A stretch of 51,985 nt of DNA from CAYWWY01 sp964580185 (GCA_964580185.1 CAZOJQ010000018.1:1-51985), one strand, 5' to 3'. Positions 17,456-26,903 are shown, numbered from the stretch's first letter. The notes: a model not told the origin generated them from the letters alone. Numbers and translations are program-made.

Positions 17456-18280
17456 ATGAGCAGAGTCAAAGAATCCCCTTCTGTTTCAGGGTACTTTCAG
17501 AAAAGCGGTTTGCCATATGATCGATTTGGTCATGGACCAAAACCTTTGGTTGCCTTTCAGGGTTTGATGTTTGAGAACAAACCCGGGGTATTTACTGGGA
17601 TGGCCAAAAGTATGTATGGGTTCCTTATGGAGGAGTATACGATCTATATCGTTTTGCGGAAACCGAATCTGCCCCATGGATATACCCTAAAAGATATGGC
17701 GGATGACTATGCCCAAATGATCAGGGATGAGTTTTCCGGACCGGTTGATGTGATCGGTCTTTCAACAGGGGGATCGATCCTTTTGCACTTTCTGGCGGAT
17801 CATCCGCATTTGGCGCGAAAAGCGATTATCCACTCGAGCGCTCATACGTTGAGAAAAGAAGCAAAAGCTCTTCAGTTGCGTGTTGCGGAAATGGCTAAAG
17901 CAGGCCGATATTCCAAAGCCTATTTTCTGCTTCTCGGTTTCATGCAACCCAAGAAAGGATTGATGAGGTTTTTGGTGGCTCCTTTCCTCTGGGTTGGATC
18001 ACTTATGATTGGGATGTTCGATAGACCCAAGGATCCTTCTGATTTGGTCGTTACAGTTTTGGCGGAAGACAAACACGCGTTCCGGGACGATCTCCATCGA
18101 ATTCCCACTCCAGTTTTGGTGATCGCTGGCAGTCAAGATCCGTTTTACTCCGAAGAACTCTTCACCCAAACTGCAGAAGGGATTCCACACGGGCGGTTGA
18201 TCCTCTACCCAAAGATGGGCCATCCTGCGCAAGGAAAATCTTTTCAGCGAGACGTTTTCTCATTCTTGAGCGAAGTGTAA
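17456..18280 (+). CDS. Alpha/beta hydrolase
   Basis: 274 aa from the ATG at 17456; AAAGG lies about 9 nt upstream, whereas the in-frame ATG at 17447 touches it. The nucleophile elbow is GLSTGGS with Ser103. The acid is probably Asp228 in GSQDPF and the base His256 in GHPAQG, so the triad is complete. A cap region of about 60 residues (from the RKEAKALQLRVAEMAKAGR stretch) precedes the acid. The protein is probably a cytoplasmic esterase or C-C hydrolase; substrate unknown. It has its own extended -10 promoter and is followed by the HD-GYP receptor gene with its own promoter. Confidence 0.92.
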   Translation: MSRVKESPSVSGYFQKSGLPYDRFGHGPKPLVAFQGLMFENKPGVFTGMAKSMYGFLMEEYTIYIVLRKPNLPHGYTLKDMADDYAQMIRDEFSGPVDVIGLSTGGSILLHFLADHPHLARKAIIHSSAHTLRKEAKALQLRVAEMAKAGRYSKAYFLLLGFMQPKKGLMRFLVAPFLWVGSLMIGMFDRPKDPSDLVVTVLAEDKHAFRDDLHRIPTPVLVIAGSQDPFYSEELFTQTAEGIPHGRLILYPKMGHPAQGKSFQRDVFSFLSEV

Positions 18281-18482
18281 ATCAATGCTACGAAAAGGCA
18301 ACCGAAAGAATGGAGGTACGCGAACCGCGTTTCCAGATCGCAGGCAGGAGGGCTAGATCAAGATTATGGGATTGGATTGAGAAGGGTATGGAAATCGCAT
18401 GATCTTTAATGGGATTAATCGGTAAAAATAGCTCAATCGTGCTGTTACTCAAATCTTCAGAAAAAACAGTTTTCCAAAACCT

Positions 18483-18513
18483 TTGAAAAAATAACCTTCC
18501 ATTATGGTATAAT
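18483..18513 (+). promoter_or_regulatory. Promoter of the PBP3-PAS-HD-GYP gene
   Basis: TTGAAA (18483-18488) and TATAAT (18508-18513) are 19 bp apart, with TGG making an extended -10. Initiation near 18520 supports the downstream GTG (18555) as the start over an earlier TTG at 18519. Confidence 0.6.
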
Positions 18514-18554
18514 CCGATTTGTTGATTCAATTTTCTTTGGAAGGGACCCTCGCA

Positions 18555-20891
18555 GTGAATAAACGGTGGAACGAAGGGTTTTTTGTTCTGTTTCTTGTAA
18601 TATCTACGCTTTTTTTTCTGATTCCTTCGATACTCGTGAGTTCCGAAAACACCTCTTCCATTCTCCTTTCCCCAGAAGAGAAGGCTTGGCTTGAGCAGAA
18701 TCCAGACAAACTGGTTCTCTACTACAATGTTGAGTTTCCCCCAATTGAATTCCAGTCCGACGAGGGAGTCTTTGTCGGGATGGGCGCAGATGTGATCCAG
18801 AGGATCGAAGAAATCCTCGGAGTTTCGTTTCTGAAAGTTCCTTCAACCGATTGGATGGAGCATTTACGAGCGCTCGAAACAGGGGAGTGCGCGATCGCGC
18901 CAACCATTGTCCGAACTGAAGAACGGGAACGCTACGCTTTCTTTACTGACCCCTATGCCACAGTTCCTGTGGTACTTTTAAGCACATACCAAATCCCTGG
19001 AAGAGTTTCTCTGAATACCTTAGCCAACAAACGGATCGGTGTGGTTTCAGGATATGCCACCGAACAGTATATCCGAGATCGCGCGCTCACGTATCGATAC
19101 GAAGTCGTTACCGTACCCAACGTTCCTGAAGGCCTAAAGGACCTTTCGTTTGGTCAGATTGACATCTATGTTGAAAACCTAGCTGTTGCAGCCTATTTCA
19201 TCGATCAGATGGGTATTCCCAACCTTCGTGTTGCAGGGGAAACAGACTATTTTTTTGCTTGGAGCATTGGAATCAGCCGACACTACCCCCTTCTGTATAG
19301 TTCGATCCAAAAAGCCTTGGGGCAAATTCCTGCACTCGAACTCGAAACCATTCGAAAGAGATGGATCGCTCTAGACGTGTATTCAGGAATTGATGAGGAA
19401 ACGCTACAGATTATTTGGATAAGCATAGGGTTTGCCCTTGGTTTGATTGGCAGTCTCGTCTGCATAACCCTTCTCTTGAAGCGCCGGCTCAAGAAGAAAA
19501 TGGATGAGTTGAAAAAGAACGAAGAGCAGTACAAAAGGCTGATCGAAAACGCGCCTGCAATCGTGTATCAGTTTGTTATGAAAGAAGATGGATCCTTTGG
19601 TTTTTCCTACATGAATGAAAACTGCGAAGAAGTGACAGGCGTGTCCTATGAAGAACTTATGCGGGATAGCGATTCGTTGATCGAACGAATCCATCCTGAA
19701 GACCAGGAAAGATTTCTGGAAAAACTCAAGGAGTCTGCTCGAACTTTGCAGCCATACCATGCCGTACTTCGTCTCCGTAAAACTACAGAGTACATATGGC
19801 TCGAATTCAAGTCAACGCCAGAAAAGGCAGCCGATGGAAGCGTGATTTGGGATGGATTTTTATCCGATATCACACAAAGGGTTCAGGCTGAAGAAGAAGT
19901 GCGCGAATCAAAAAAAATGCTCCAATTGGTTATGGACAGCATTCCACAACATGTGTTCTGGAAGGATCAAGACTTGAGGTATTTGGGATGCAATAGGAAT
20001 TTTGCGCGCGCAAAAGGATTGACCTCCCCGCGGTCCATTATCGGGAAAACCGATTACGATCTGTCTTTGGACCCAAAAGAAGCGGAAACCTTCCGAGCGT
20101 ACGATAAAAAGATCCTTCAAACGGGTAACCCGCAATACCATATCATCGAACGACAGCTTCAACGCGATGGAAAACAGGCATGGCTCGATACGAACAAAGT
20201 CCCTTTGTTTGATCCAACCGGTAAAGTAATCGGAATCTTGGGAACATATGAGGACATTACTGAGCGAAAACTTTCAGAAAAAGCGTTGTATGAAAGCCAA
20301 GAGCTGCTGCGTAAACAACAGGGGAAATTCCAAAAAGACCTGTTAATGTCGATGATTCAGATTTTGGAACTCTATGACCTATACACCAAAGGCCACTCGG
20401 AGAACGTGGCCCGATATTCTTCCATGATCGCTGAAAGGATCCGAAACGACGCGGAATGGATCCGAAGAGTCTATTGGGCTGGATTGGTCCATGATATTGG
20501 CAAACTGCTGATCCCAACCAATGTTTTGAACAAAGTATCCCGGTTAACCCAGGAAGAATATGAAAGCATCAAAATGCATCCGGTATGGGGTTCAAAGGTC
20601 TTATCTACCTCGGAACAACTGCGGGATATCGGGCAGTACGTTTTGTATCACCACGAGCGATTTGATGGATTGGGATATCCCTCTGGGATCAAGGGAAAAG
20701 AGATTCCCCTTGCATCGCGGATCATTGCGGTTGCAGATGCATATGATGCTATGACCAGCTTGAGAGCATACCGCGAACCCTATCCAATCGATTTTGCCCG
20801 GCAAGAAATGCTCAAAGGCGCGGGATCTCAGTTTGATCCGGAAATTATCGATATCTTCTTTTCCCTTGGCTTGGAGGCTCAAGAAATCTAG
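18555..20891 (+). CDS. Membrane c-di-GMP phosphodiesterase: periplasmic PBP3, two PAS, HD-GYP
   Basis: 778 aa from a GTG preceded by GGAAGGG. An N-terminal signal anchor is followed by a periplasmic solute-binding family 3 domain (~45-265, EKAWLEQNPDKLVLYYN, PPIEFQSDEGVFVGMGADV), as in BvgS-type receptors. A membrane segment follows at ~285-307, then two PAS domains (~325-440 and ~450-565) and an HD-GYP domain with His646-Asp647 (VHDIGKLLI) and HHERFDGLGYP near residue 705. The domain order predicts that ligand binding outside the cell, probably an amino acid-like solute, controls c-di-GMP hydrolysis inside. The gene stands alone with its own promoter. Confidence 0.96.
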   Translation: MNKRWNEGFFVLFLVISTLFFLIPSILVSSENTSSILLSPEEKAWLEQNPDKLVLYYNVEFPPIEFQSDEGVFVGMGADVIQRIEEILGVSFLKVPSTDWMEHLRALETGECAIAPTIVRTEERERYAFFTDPYATVPVVLLSTYQIPGRVSLNTLANKRIGVVSGYATEQYIRDRALTYRYEVVTVPNVPEGLKDLSFGQIDIYVENLAVAAYFIDQMGIPNLRVAGETDYFFAWSIGISRHYPLLYSSIQKALGQIPALELETIRKRWIALDVYSGIDEETLQIIWISIGFALGLIGSLVCITLLLKRRLKKKMDELKKNEEQYKRLIENAPAIVYQFVMKEDGSFGFSYMNENCEEVTGVSYEELMRDSDSLIERIHPEDQERFLEKLKESARTLQPYHAVLRLRKTTEYIWLEFKSTPEKAADGSVIWDGFLSDITQRVQAEEEVRESKKMLQLVMDSIPQHVFWKDQDLRYLGCNRNFARAKGLTSPRSIIGKTDYDLSLDPKEAETFRAYDKKILQTGNPQYHIIERQLQRDGKQAWLDTNKVPLFDPTGKVIGILGTYEDITERKLSEKALYESQELLRKQQGKFQKDLLMSMIQILELYDLYTKGHSENVARYSSMIAERIRNDAEWIRRVYWAGLVHDIGKLLIPTNVLNKVSRLTQEEYESIKMHPVWGSKVLSTSEQLRDIGQYVLYHHERFDGLGYPSGIKGKEIPLASRIIAVADAYDAMTSLRAYREPYPIDFARQEMLKGAGSQFDPEIIDIFFSLGLEAQEI

Positions 20892-21075
20892 CGAATGGAA
20901 TCCCCCGCATGTTCCCCGCTTCTCCACATCCCATGATTGCTGTCTATGAATATCTTTCTTTCGATTTATGGTACAATCCTGTTGAGTTTGAGAAATCGCG
21001 CCTTCATAACAAAGCTAGGAAGAGAGCTTTCTGTGCCAGTAATGAAGGAACATACCATTGGAAGGTGAGGGGACT

Positions 21076-21711
21076 ATGAATTATCTAGAAGAACTGAAAA
21101 ATGCCATTATCGAGGTGCAACCGAAAAAAGCGGAGGAAATGACTCAAGCCCTTCTGGCCGAAGGAGCAGACGCGCAAATGATTCTGAATCAGGCCCTAAT
21201 TCCTGGCATGGACGAGGTAGGGCGTCTTTTCAAAGAAGGAGAATACTTTGTTCCCGAAGTCCTTGTAGCTGCGAAAGCGATGAATGCCGCCTTGAATCTT
21301 GTCGAACCGCTTCTTGTTCAAGGCAATGTTCCGAGGATGGGGAAAGTGGTTGCAGGAACGATCGAAGGAGACCTCCACGATATTGGGAAAAACTTGGTGT
21401 GCATGATGCTCAAAGGAGCGGGTTACACGGTTGTGGATTTGGGAGTCGACGTGAAAGCAGAACAATTCGTCGAAGCCGTGCAGAAGGAAAAACCCGACTT
21501 CATTGCGATTTCCGCGCTTTTGACGAGTACCATGATGAACATTCCCGCTGTGATCCAATCTTTACAGGAACAGGGATTGCGGGATCAAGTAAAGGTCTTG
21601 GTAGGCGGAGCTCCCTTAACTAAAGAATATGCGGACGAAATCGGCGCCGATGGGTATGCCATGGATGCATCCGATGCCGTAGGACTGGTCAGACAGTTGG
21701 GGACTGCTTGA
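21076..21711 (+). CDS. Corrinoid (B12-binding) methyltransferase carrier protein
   Basis: 211 aa from the ATG at 21076 (GGTGAGGGG just upstream). Residues ~1-85 are the helical B12-binding cap (EEMTQALLAEGADAQMILNQ, EYFVPEVLVAAKAMNA). The Rossmann part carries the cobalt-coordinating GDLHDIGKN motif with His101, then LLTSTMMN and a GGAPLT turn. The layout matches MtbC/MttC-type corrinoid proteins that pass methyl groups between a substrate methyltransferase and an acceptor. No methyltransferase or reactivase lies next to it, so its substrate is unknown. Upstream are TGGTACAAT (20969-20977) and a small AAAGCT/AGCTTT hairpin (21011-21030). Confidence 0.94.
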   Translation: MNYLEELKNAIIEVQPKKAEEMTQALLAEGADAQMILNQALIPGMDEVGRLFKEGEYFVPEVLVAAKAMNAALNLVEPLLVQGNVPRMGKVVAGTIEGDLHDIGKNLVCMMLKGAGYTVVDLGVDVKAEQFVEAVQKEKPDFIAISALLTSTMMNIPAVIQSLQEQGLRDQVKVLVGGAPLTKEYADEIGADGYAMDASDAVGLVRQLGTA

Positions 21712-21733
21712 ACTGAATAGGATTTGACCAAAG

Positions 21734-21756
21734 CCCCCCTTTGATCCAGAGGGGGG
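21734..21756. terminator. Bidirectional terminator between convergent genes
   Basis: CCCCCC (21734-21739) pairs with GGGGGG (21751-21756), with a further T-A pair inside. A T-rich stretch follows rightward and CTTTGG leftward. It sits in the 80-nt gap between the convergent corrinoid gene and the Gfo/Idh operon. Confidence 0.7.
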
Positions 21757-21791
21757 ACTTCATTTTCTCCACCCCCCGTACACTACGGTTT

Positions 21792-22874
21792 CTAGAAGGC
21801 TCCGCTCCTTTCCATCCTTCTTGTCTTAGGCAACACAGTATGGATACTCGAATCGTTCTTTGCCTCAGCGCATGCCAAAATCCCATTCATCACCTCTAGA
21901 ACATGGGCAGCCATCTCACCATTGGCTATGGGTTCGATTCCCTGTTCTATTGCGTCGATCATCTCCGAAAGGCCCAGACCGCGCGAATTGGTTTCGTAGG
22001 GTTTGCTGAGGGGCACTTCATTCCATTTTTTTTCTTGCGCTTTGCGGATCCATACAGGGCCTCCAAAGGAATTGGGGTCTGGGACACAGAGGCTGCCTTT
22101 GGATCCATAGAGCTCGATATAGGGCAGATGAGTGTACCAAGTGTCAAAACTCATAATCATGGTTCCGATGCAGCCTTGGTCGAAAGCCATCAGCGCAGAG
22201 ATGTGCGTGGGGGTTTCTACATGGATCATCTGCCCTTTCTTTGGCTCCGAATGGATGGCGCGCTGCGCCTGTGGAATGGAACCCATTCCCTGCACTCCGG
22301 AAATCCCTCCGATCAGATAGGTCAAGGCGGTGAGATAGTACGGCCCCATATCCAGAAGCGGCCCACCCCCTTTTTGATAGTAGAACTCTGGGTCAGGATG
22401 CCACCACTCGTGCCCTGGACATGTCATAAACCCTGTTGCTCCAATAATCGCACCGATCTCTCCTCGTTCGATCCATTCTTTGCAGGTCTGAATCCCAGCT
22501 CCAAGAATCGTGTCCGGCGCGCACCCGATTCGGAGTCCTTTCTTCTGGGCCAATGCCAAGATTTCTTGGGCTTCGGCATCGGTAATGCAGAGCGGTTTTT
22601 CACAATACACATGTTTTCCCGATTCCAACGCCTTCTTGTTGATCGCGTAATGGGCTTTGGGAATGGTTATATTCAGAACCACTTCGATCTGGGGATCATT
22701 GAGCATTTGGTCGAGGGTCATCACTTGGGGAATATTGTACTTTTCCGCCTTTTGATGAGCTCTTTCTTCGGCCTGATCACAAACCGCAACCACCTGGGTG
22801 TTTGAAAAGACCTGGGTCAAGTTCGCCAGATAGATATCACTGATATTTCCGCATCCAACAACACCGATTCTCAT
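21792..22874 (-). CDS. Gfo/Idh/MocA-family oxidoreductase
   Basis: 360 aa from the ATG at 22874 (GGAGGAGGG upstream). The N-terminal Rossmann motif is RIGVVGCGNISDIYLANL. The catalytic-region signature EKPLCI (residues ~95-100, usual EKP) is followed by the C-terminal alpha/beta domain with the GGGPLLDMGPYYL stretch containing the conserved Asp and Tyr. Members oxidise or reduce sugars and cyclitols with NAD(P). It is the third gene of a leftward operon after GH38 alpha-mannosidase and a ThuA-like protein (15-nt gap), which suggests a role in using mannose-containing or related sugars. The exact substrate is not predictable. Confidence 0.94.
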   Translation of the reverse strand: MRIGVVGCGNISDIYLANLTQVFSNTQVVAVCDQAEERAHQKAEKYNIPQVMTLDQMLNDPQIEVVLNITIPKAHYAINKKALESGKHVYCEKPLCITDAEAQEILALAQKKGLRIGCAPDTILGAGIQTCKEWIERGEIGAIIGATGFMTCPGHEWWHPDPEFYYQKGGGPLLDMGPYYLTALTYLIGGISGVQGMGSIPQAQRAIHSEPKKGQMIHVETPTHISALMAFDQGCIGTMIMSFDTWYTHLPYIELYGSKGSLCVPDPNSFGGPVWIRKAQEKKWNEVPLSKPYETNSRGLGLSEMIDAIEQGIEPIANGEMAAHVLEVMNGILACAEAKNDSSIHTVLPKTRRMERSGAF

Positions 22875-22888
22875 CTTCCCTCCTCCTT

Positions 22889-23554
22889 TTACTTCCGAGT
22901 CGCCCAACGGAATCCTCTTTTCATTATCTCCGCCGGTTCATATTGGTCGAATACTTTTGTATTATGACCCAAAGAATTGTAAAAAACCCTCCCTCTACCC
23001 CACCGTTTGGTCCATACTACAGGCACATCCACCTCTCCGTTGGATGTATGAGGTCCAAGCGAGGGATTCGCCATGAAACGCGTGGTAGCAAGCACCTCAA
23101 TGGCCGGGTCAATATGCACATAGTATTGCTCGCTTTTGATGGAAAAATCTGGGATCCCCTCGAGGACGGAACTTGATCCCCGTTTGATATTCACACGATA
23201 CTCAGTTCCATCATTCCCGGGATGACTTACGAACTGCCCGCCAGTCAAGAACTGCCAATCAGTGTTTGTCCGAAAGGCATCGCCCATCCCCCCATGACAA
23301 CCGGCGAGTCCCATCCCTTTCTCGACAGCTTTGAGAACAGAACGGGTTGCAACACCGCTCAATTCACCCATCGTCCACATAGGAACGAGCAAATCGAGGT
23401 TCATCATCCGGTCTTCGTCCTCCAATACGGTTAAACCCGGATGCATTTCACAGTCAAATCCAAGCTCTGCCAAAAAGGCTTTGAACTGTTCCGAAATTTC
23501 TTTGGGTTGGTGTCCTTCCCACCCGCCATAAACGATCCAAGCTGTTTTGCTCAT
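22889..23554 (-). CDS. ThuA-like domain protein
   Basis: 221 aa. AWIVYGGWEGHQPKEISEQF at the start, LAGCHGGMGDAF in the middle and GRGRVFYNSLGHN near the end match the ThuA-like (class I glutamine amidotransferase-fold) family of bacterial trehalose and sugar utilisation loci. The family's usual conserved positions (GG.EgH, cHG) are visible. Its biochemical activity is unclear, although ThuA is linked to keto-sugar metabolism with a Gfo/Idh partner. It lies between GH38 (42-nt gap) and Gfo/Idh in one operon, the typical neighbourhood. Confidence 0.92.
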   Translation of the reverse strand: MSKTAWIVYGGWEGHQPKEISEQFKAFLAELGFDCEMHPGLTVLEDEDRMMNLDLLVPMWTMGELSGVATRSVLKAVEKGMGLAGCHGGMGDAFRTNTDWQFLTGGQFVSHPGNDGTEYRVNIKRGSSSVLEGIPDFSIKSEQYYVHIDPAIEVLATTRFMANPSLGPHTSNGEVDVPVVWTKRWGRGRVFYNSLGHNTKVFDQYEPAEIMKRGFRWATRK

Positions 23555-23596
23555 CTCTTCACCCCTCTTTATTTGATACAGACTTTTCTTTTTTCC

Positions 23597-26500
23597 CTAC
23601 TGCCACAGTTTTAGGGTCAGAATCTCGAATGGGCGATAATCAATAGCGCATGCGCGGTTTTGTTGCTTCAGAATTTCGATCTCGTCTTCGAGAATCGTTG
23701 TTTTCGATACTTTAGACCAGCCTTGGGAGAAAACGATGCTCGCTTGTCCACTCCCCCCGGTCATCTCTGCAAGGCGGAGAATCGTTGCTCCATCCCCGGA
23801 TTTCTTTATGGCCAATACCTTCAGATTGGGGTCGGAGATTGTTTGGATTCCCAGAGGAAAGGCAGGACATCCCTCATTCAGAACAAATGGGGAATTGAGG
23901 GCGTGGGCTTGTTGGATTACGGGAAGCAAATCCTGCCCATGATGGGGATAGATGGCATAGGAGAAATGATGGTGTCCTTCATCGGCATAAAAATCTGGGA
24001 AGACGCCAGACTTGATCAACATCAGTCCGATCGTCGATTGATACGCCTGATGGCCGTACAATCCATCATTCAAGATAGATACGCCAAAATCCCGTTGAGA
24101 AAGATCGACCCATCGATGAGCAGGAACCGTAAACTGTGCCTCTTCCCATGAAGTGTTCCGATGCGTTGGCCGCTCGATATACCCGGCTGAAAGGTCATAT
24201 CGAGCCTTGCGTGAAAGAATGGTTGTTGGAAAGAGGGCTTTGAGCAAAGTTCGCCTATGGCGCCAATCGATATGAGTCTCGATATCCAATCGCTCGGATC
24301 CACGGTCCAGGTGGTAGTCCTGTATGATCTGGGTCTGTTCCCATCCATAGGTCACCCGAATAGTCCAACGGATCGGACCGGTATGAATCCATTCAATTCG
24401 TTCAGCCTTCAAACGAGTTGCATACGCCTCATGGGCCAGGTCAACATCCCAAGCGTCCCAGTAGCTTGGCACATCTGGATAGATATAGAGTTGATTTCCC
24501 GTGGGAGCAAATGCCTTCCTTCCCGTAGGAAGGTGTTCCACTTGCGCTGATCCGTCTTCCATAACCTGAACGCTCAATGTTTCGTTTGCTAAGATGAATT
24601 GATCCGGAATGGGCGCCTGATCAGGGATACGGACCGGTTGATTGGAAACGGAAAACGTACGGGATTGGAAGGGTTCAAGGGGGGGCTCTGCGCAATAGAT
24701 CGTCATCCCGTTATCCAGGGGCTGCTGAAGGATCGGATTTCCCTGATCATCAGTTAGTTCGCGCGGTTCTCCTTCCCAGAAAAACAAGGCGTTTTGGCTC
24801 CAAGAAGAGGGATTGATGATGCTCGTCTGATCCTCTTCACGGGCAACCAACCAGAGGTTTTTTGCTCCATCTTTTGCCTGTTCAATGATGGCGCTCAACT
24901 CCTGATTCGCCCGGTCATAGACTTCTTTGATCGAAGAACCCGGTAGGATATCGTGAAATTCATTCTTCAGCAACTCTTTCCAACAGGCATCGATCTGATC
25001 ATGCGGATACGGATGATTCTGATCATGGGCGGCAAAGAGCTCCCACAGGCACAGCCATGACTCCGCATGCTTGTGCAACCGTTTCGTGCGCGATTGGGAA
25101 GTCAGCGTGCCTCGATGCAGCTCCAAGTATAGTTCCCCATCCCATTCAGGCAAAGTCTCTCGGAGATTGGGTTCGTCTTGAAGGGCTTGAAGATAGTCCT
25201 CCATCCGTTGAAACGCAAGCTTAGGAACCTGCGGGGTTTGATTCATTTGAAGGAACGACTCCACCATATCATCGGTCGGTCCTCCCCCGCCATCTCCGTA
25301 TCCAAATGAGTACAGCGATGATGGGAACAGGGCTTTTTGACGATAGTTTTCCCACGTCTGGGTCAATCCATAGATATCCACCACACCATTGTATCCATGG
25401 CTGGGATTGTCAAAGCTATGGTAGATCACTTGAGTGCCGTCAATGCCCCTCCAAAGACAAAGATCATGGGGAAACCGGTTGGTATCATTCCAGTTGATTT
25501 TTGTCGTTACAAAGAGTTCGATCCCCGCTTGTTGGAGAATTTGGGGAAGAATCCAGGGGAACCCGAACACATCGGGCAACCAACACACCCGAGAGCGTTT
25601 TCCAAAGTGCTGGAGGAAAAATGCCTGACCGTATTCCAACTGCCGGATCAACGATTCAGCGGCGGGGATATTGCAATCGGATTCCACCCACATTCCCCCA
25701 ACAGCCTCCCATTGCCCTTGCGCGGCTTTTTCTTGGATGCTCCCAAACAGTTTAGGATCCATACGCGCAAGGTCCTCGTACATCTGCGCTGAAGATTGGC
25801 TGAACACAAACTGCGGGTATTTTTCTGTAAGCTGCAGGGCATTCGCGAACGTCCGCACGATCTTGCGCTGGGTCTCTTCCACCGGCCACAGCCACGCATA
25901 ATCGATATGGGCGTGACCAACTGCCCAAAGGGAGCCTTGAGAAGGAAAACGCTGGGCAAGGCGATCGAGTCCAGCCTGAAGGGTTCGCGCAGCCCCAACC
26001 AAAGAGATGCGCGCCTCTTCCCCCCCTTCGGGAATGATATCCTTGGGAAAATCGGGGGGGTTCCATACGCGGGTCACTTCTGGAGCCAATGACGGGTTCT
26101 GGAGGGCGGTCTGGAAATATTCGTTTGTCCCTCTGGGAATGGATAGGTCCCGGAAGGCTCGCTCCAAATCATCCATCAAGCGATCCATCAGTTCTTCATT
26201 GGTTGTATTTTCGAAGAGTTCGATGGCAATCTGGAAGGTTTTGAATGCGCGAACGACATCTGTCTTCTTCCAAAGAATGGATGCTTCGGTAAACCGGATT
26301 TCGGGTTCGGGGGTTCCAAACAACCCATAGGGAACCACTTCCACATCAATTCGGTGGTGTCTCCCATCGCAAAAGGGAGAGAGATCCAGTTCCCGGTGGT
26401 GGACATTGATCTCCCCAAAAGCATGACCGTCTACATAAACGCAGCTTTCTCCGCCAAACCAGCTTCGAAGCCAAATCCGTTCATCCGGGCTCCTGTTCGG

Positions 26501-26710
26501 GAGGGATCTTTCGATGGAAAACCATACCGGCCAATGGTTGCGATCCCATTCAAAACCCGGTTGAACCACAATTGGCGCTTTTGTCTCCCGATCCCGCTCA
26601 GGGATCCATTTCCATGAATGCGTTGGTTCTTGCCGATGCGCCAGATACGGGACGACTTCACCCAGCATGCGTTTCAATCTCCGAACATTTGCTTTTTGAG
26701 GCGAATCCAT
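23597..26710 (-). CDS. GH38 alpha-mannosidase
   Basis: 1037 aa from the ATG at 26710, chosen because AAAGGAGA lies 7 nt upstream; an upstream 40-codon extension runs through the promoter. Active-site features: GHAHIDYAWLWP with zinc ligands His268 and Asp270, and WLPDVFGF with the nucleophile and ligand Asp380. HDILPGSSIKEVY around residue 590 closes the catalytic half. A beta-rich C-terminal domain follows, as usual. No signal peptide is seen, so it is cytoplasmic and would act on imported oligosaccharides. It is the first gene of an operon with ThuA and Gfo/Idh genes. Its promoter lies inside a 174-bp sequence that recurs at 28575. Confidence 0.97.
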   Translation of the reverse strand: MDSPQKANVRRLKRMLGEVVPYLAHRQEPTHSWKWIPERDRETKAPIVVQPGFEWDRNHWPVWFSIERSLPNRSPDERIWLRSWFGGESCVYVDGHAFGEINVHHRELDLSPFCDGRHHRIDVEVVPYGLFGTPEPEIRFTEASILWKKTDVVRAFKTFQIAIELFENTTNEELMDRLMDDLERAFRDLSIPRGTNEYFQTALQNPSLAPEVTRVWNPPDFPKDIIPEGGEEARISLVGAARTLQAGLDRLAQRFPSQGSLWAVGHAHIDYAWLWPVEETQRKIVRTFANALQLTEKYPQFVFSQSSAQMYEDLARMDPKLFGSIQEKAAQGQWEAVGGMWVESDCNIPAAESLIRQLEYGQAFFLQHFGKRSRVCWLPDVFGFPWILPQILQQAGIELFVTTKINWNDTNRFPHDLCLWRGIDGTQVIYHSFDNPSHGYNGVVDIYGLTQTWENYRQKALFPSSLYSFGYGDGGGGPTDDMVESFLQMNQTPQVPKLAFQRMEDYLQALQDEPNLRETLPEWDGELYLELHRGTLTSQSRTKRLHKHAESWLCLWELFAAHDQNHPYPHDQIDACWKELLKNEFHDILPGSSIKEVYDRANQELSAIIEQAKDGAKNLWLVAREEDQTSIINPSSWSQNALFFWEGEPRELTDDQGNPILQQPLDNGMTIYCAEPPLEPFQSRTFSVSNQPVRIPDQAPIPDQFILANETLSVQVMEDGSAQVEHLPTGRKAFAPTGNQLYIYPDVPSYWDAWDVDLAHEAYATRLKAERIEWIHTGPIRWTIRVTYGWEQTQIIQDYHLDRGSERLDIETHIDWRHRRTLLKALFPTTILSRKARYDLSAGYIERPTHRNTSWEEAQFTVPAHRWVDLSQRDFGVSILNDGLYGHQAYQSTIGLMLIKSGVFPDFYADEGHHHFSYAIYPHHGQDLLPVIQQAHALNSPFVLNEGCPAFPLGIQTISDPNLKVLAIKKSGDGATILRLAEMTGGSGQASIVFSQGWSKVSKTTILEDEIEILKQQNRACAIDYRPFEILTLKLWQ

Positions 26711-26729
26711 AGATTGCTCTCCTTTCAAA

Positions 26730-26903
26730 CAGCCTTCTCTTTGTGTTTCGATCCAAACCCTACTGAAAGCTTTGGGTCTAGAATCATCGATCGGAAAACC
26801 TGTTTTATAGTATAGCACATTGATGCTCATGACTAGTAAATTGACTCCATATGGATCATCTGAAAGAAATGGGGTCGATCTTGGGTAACAGAAGTATTCA
26901 GAG
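26730..26903. repeat. 174-bp direct repeat, copy 1 (carries the GH38 promoter)
   Basis: This segment matches 28575-28748 in the same orientation and at equal length, with about 10 mismatches and no gaps (~94% identity by eye). It starts 20 bases upstream of the GH38 start codon. Homology stops sharply at a CAGCC boundary on the left and CAGAG on the right. Several mismatches cluster in the last 15 bases. Confidence 0.9.
26809..26817 (-). promoter_or_regulatory. Extended -10 promoter for the GH38 operon
   Basis: On the minus strand the repeat contains TGCTATACT, about 100 nt upstream of the GH38 start codon. The -35 region is weak. The same element is conserved in repeat copy 2. Confidence 0.55.

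Noticed and set aside
18288..18370. Segment resembling a c-di-GMP-I (GEMM) riboswitch, with AAGGCAA, GAAA and ACGC pieces, upstream of an HD-GYP gene
   Set aside because: The conserved GACGCAAAGCC block and the long GAAA-capped stem are missing, and the likely promoter of the HD-GYP gene lies downstream of it. Only a covariance search could revive this.
21926..21945. tRNA-like GGTTCGATTCC T-loop string (also near 7320)
   Set aside because: Both lie inside well-supported protein genes, and no acceptor or anticodon stems could be formed around them.
21903..22805. Long open frame (300 codons) on the plus strand
   Set aside because: It is an antisense shadow of the Gfo/Idh/MocA gene. It has no ribosome site, no family motif and an implausible residue composition.
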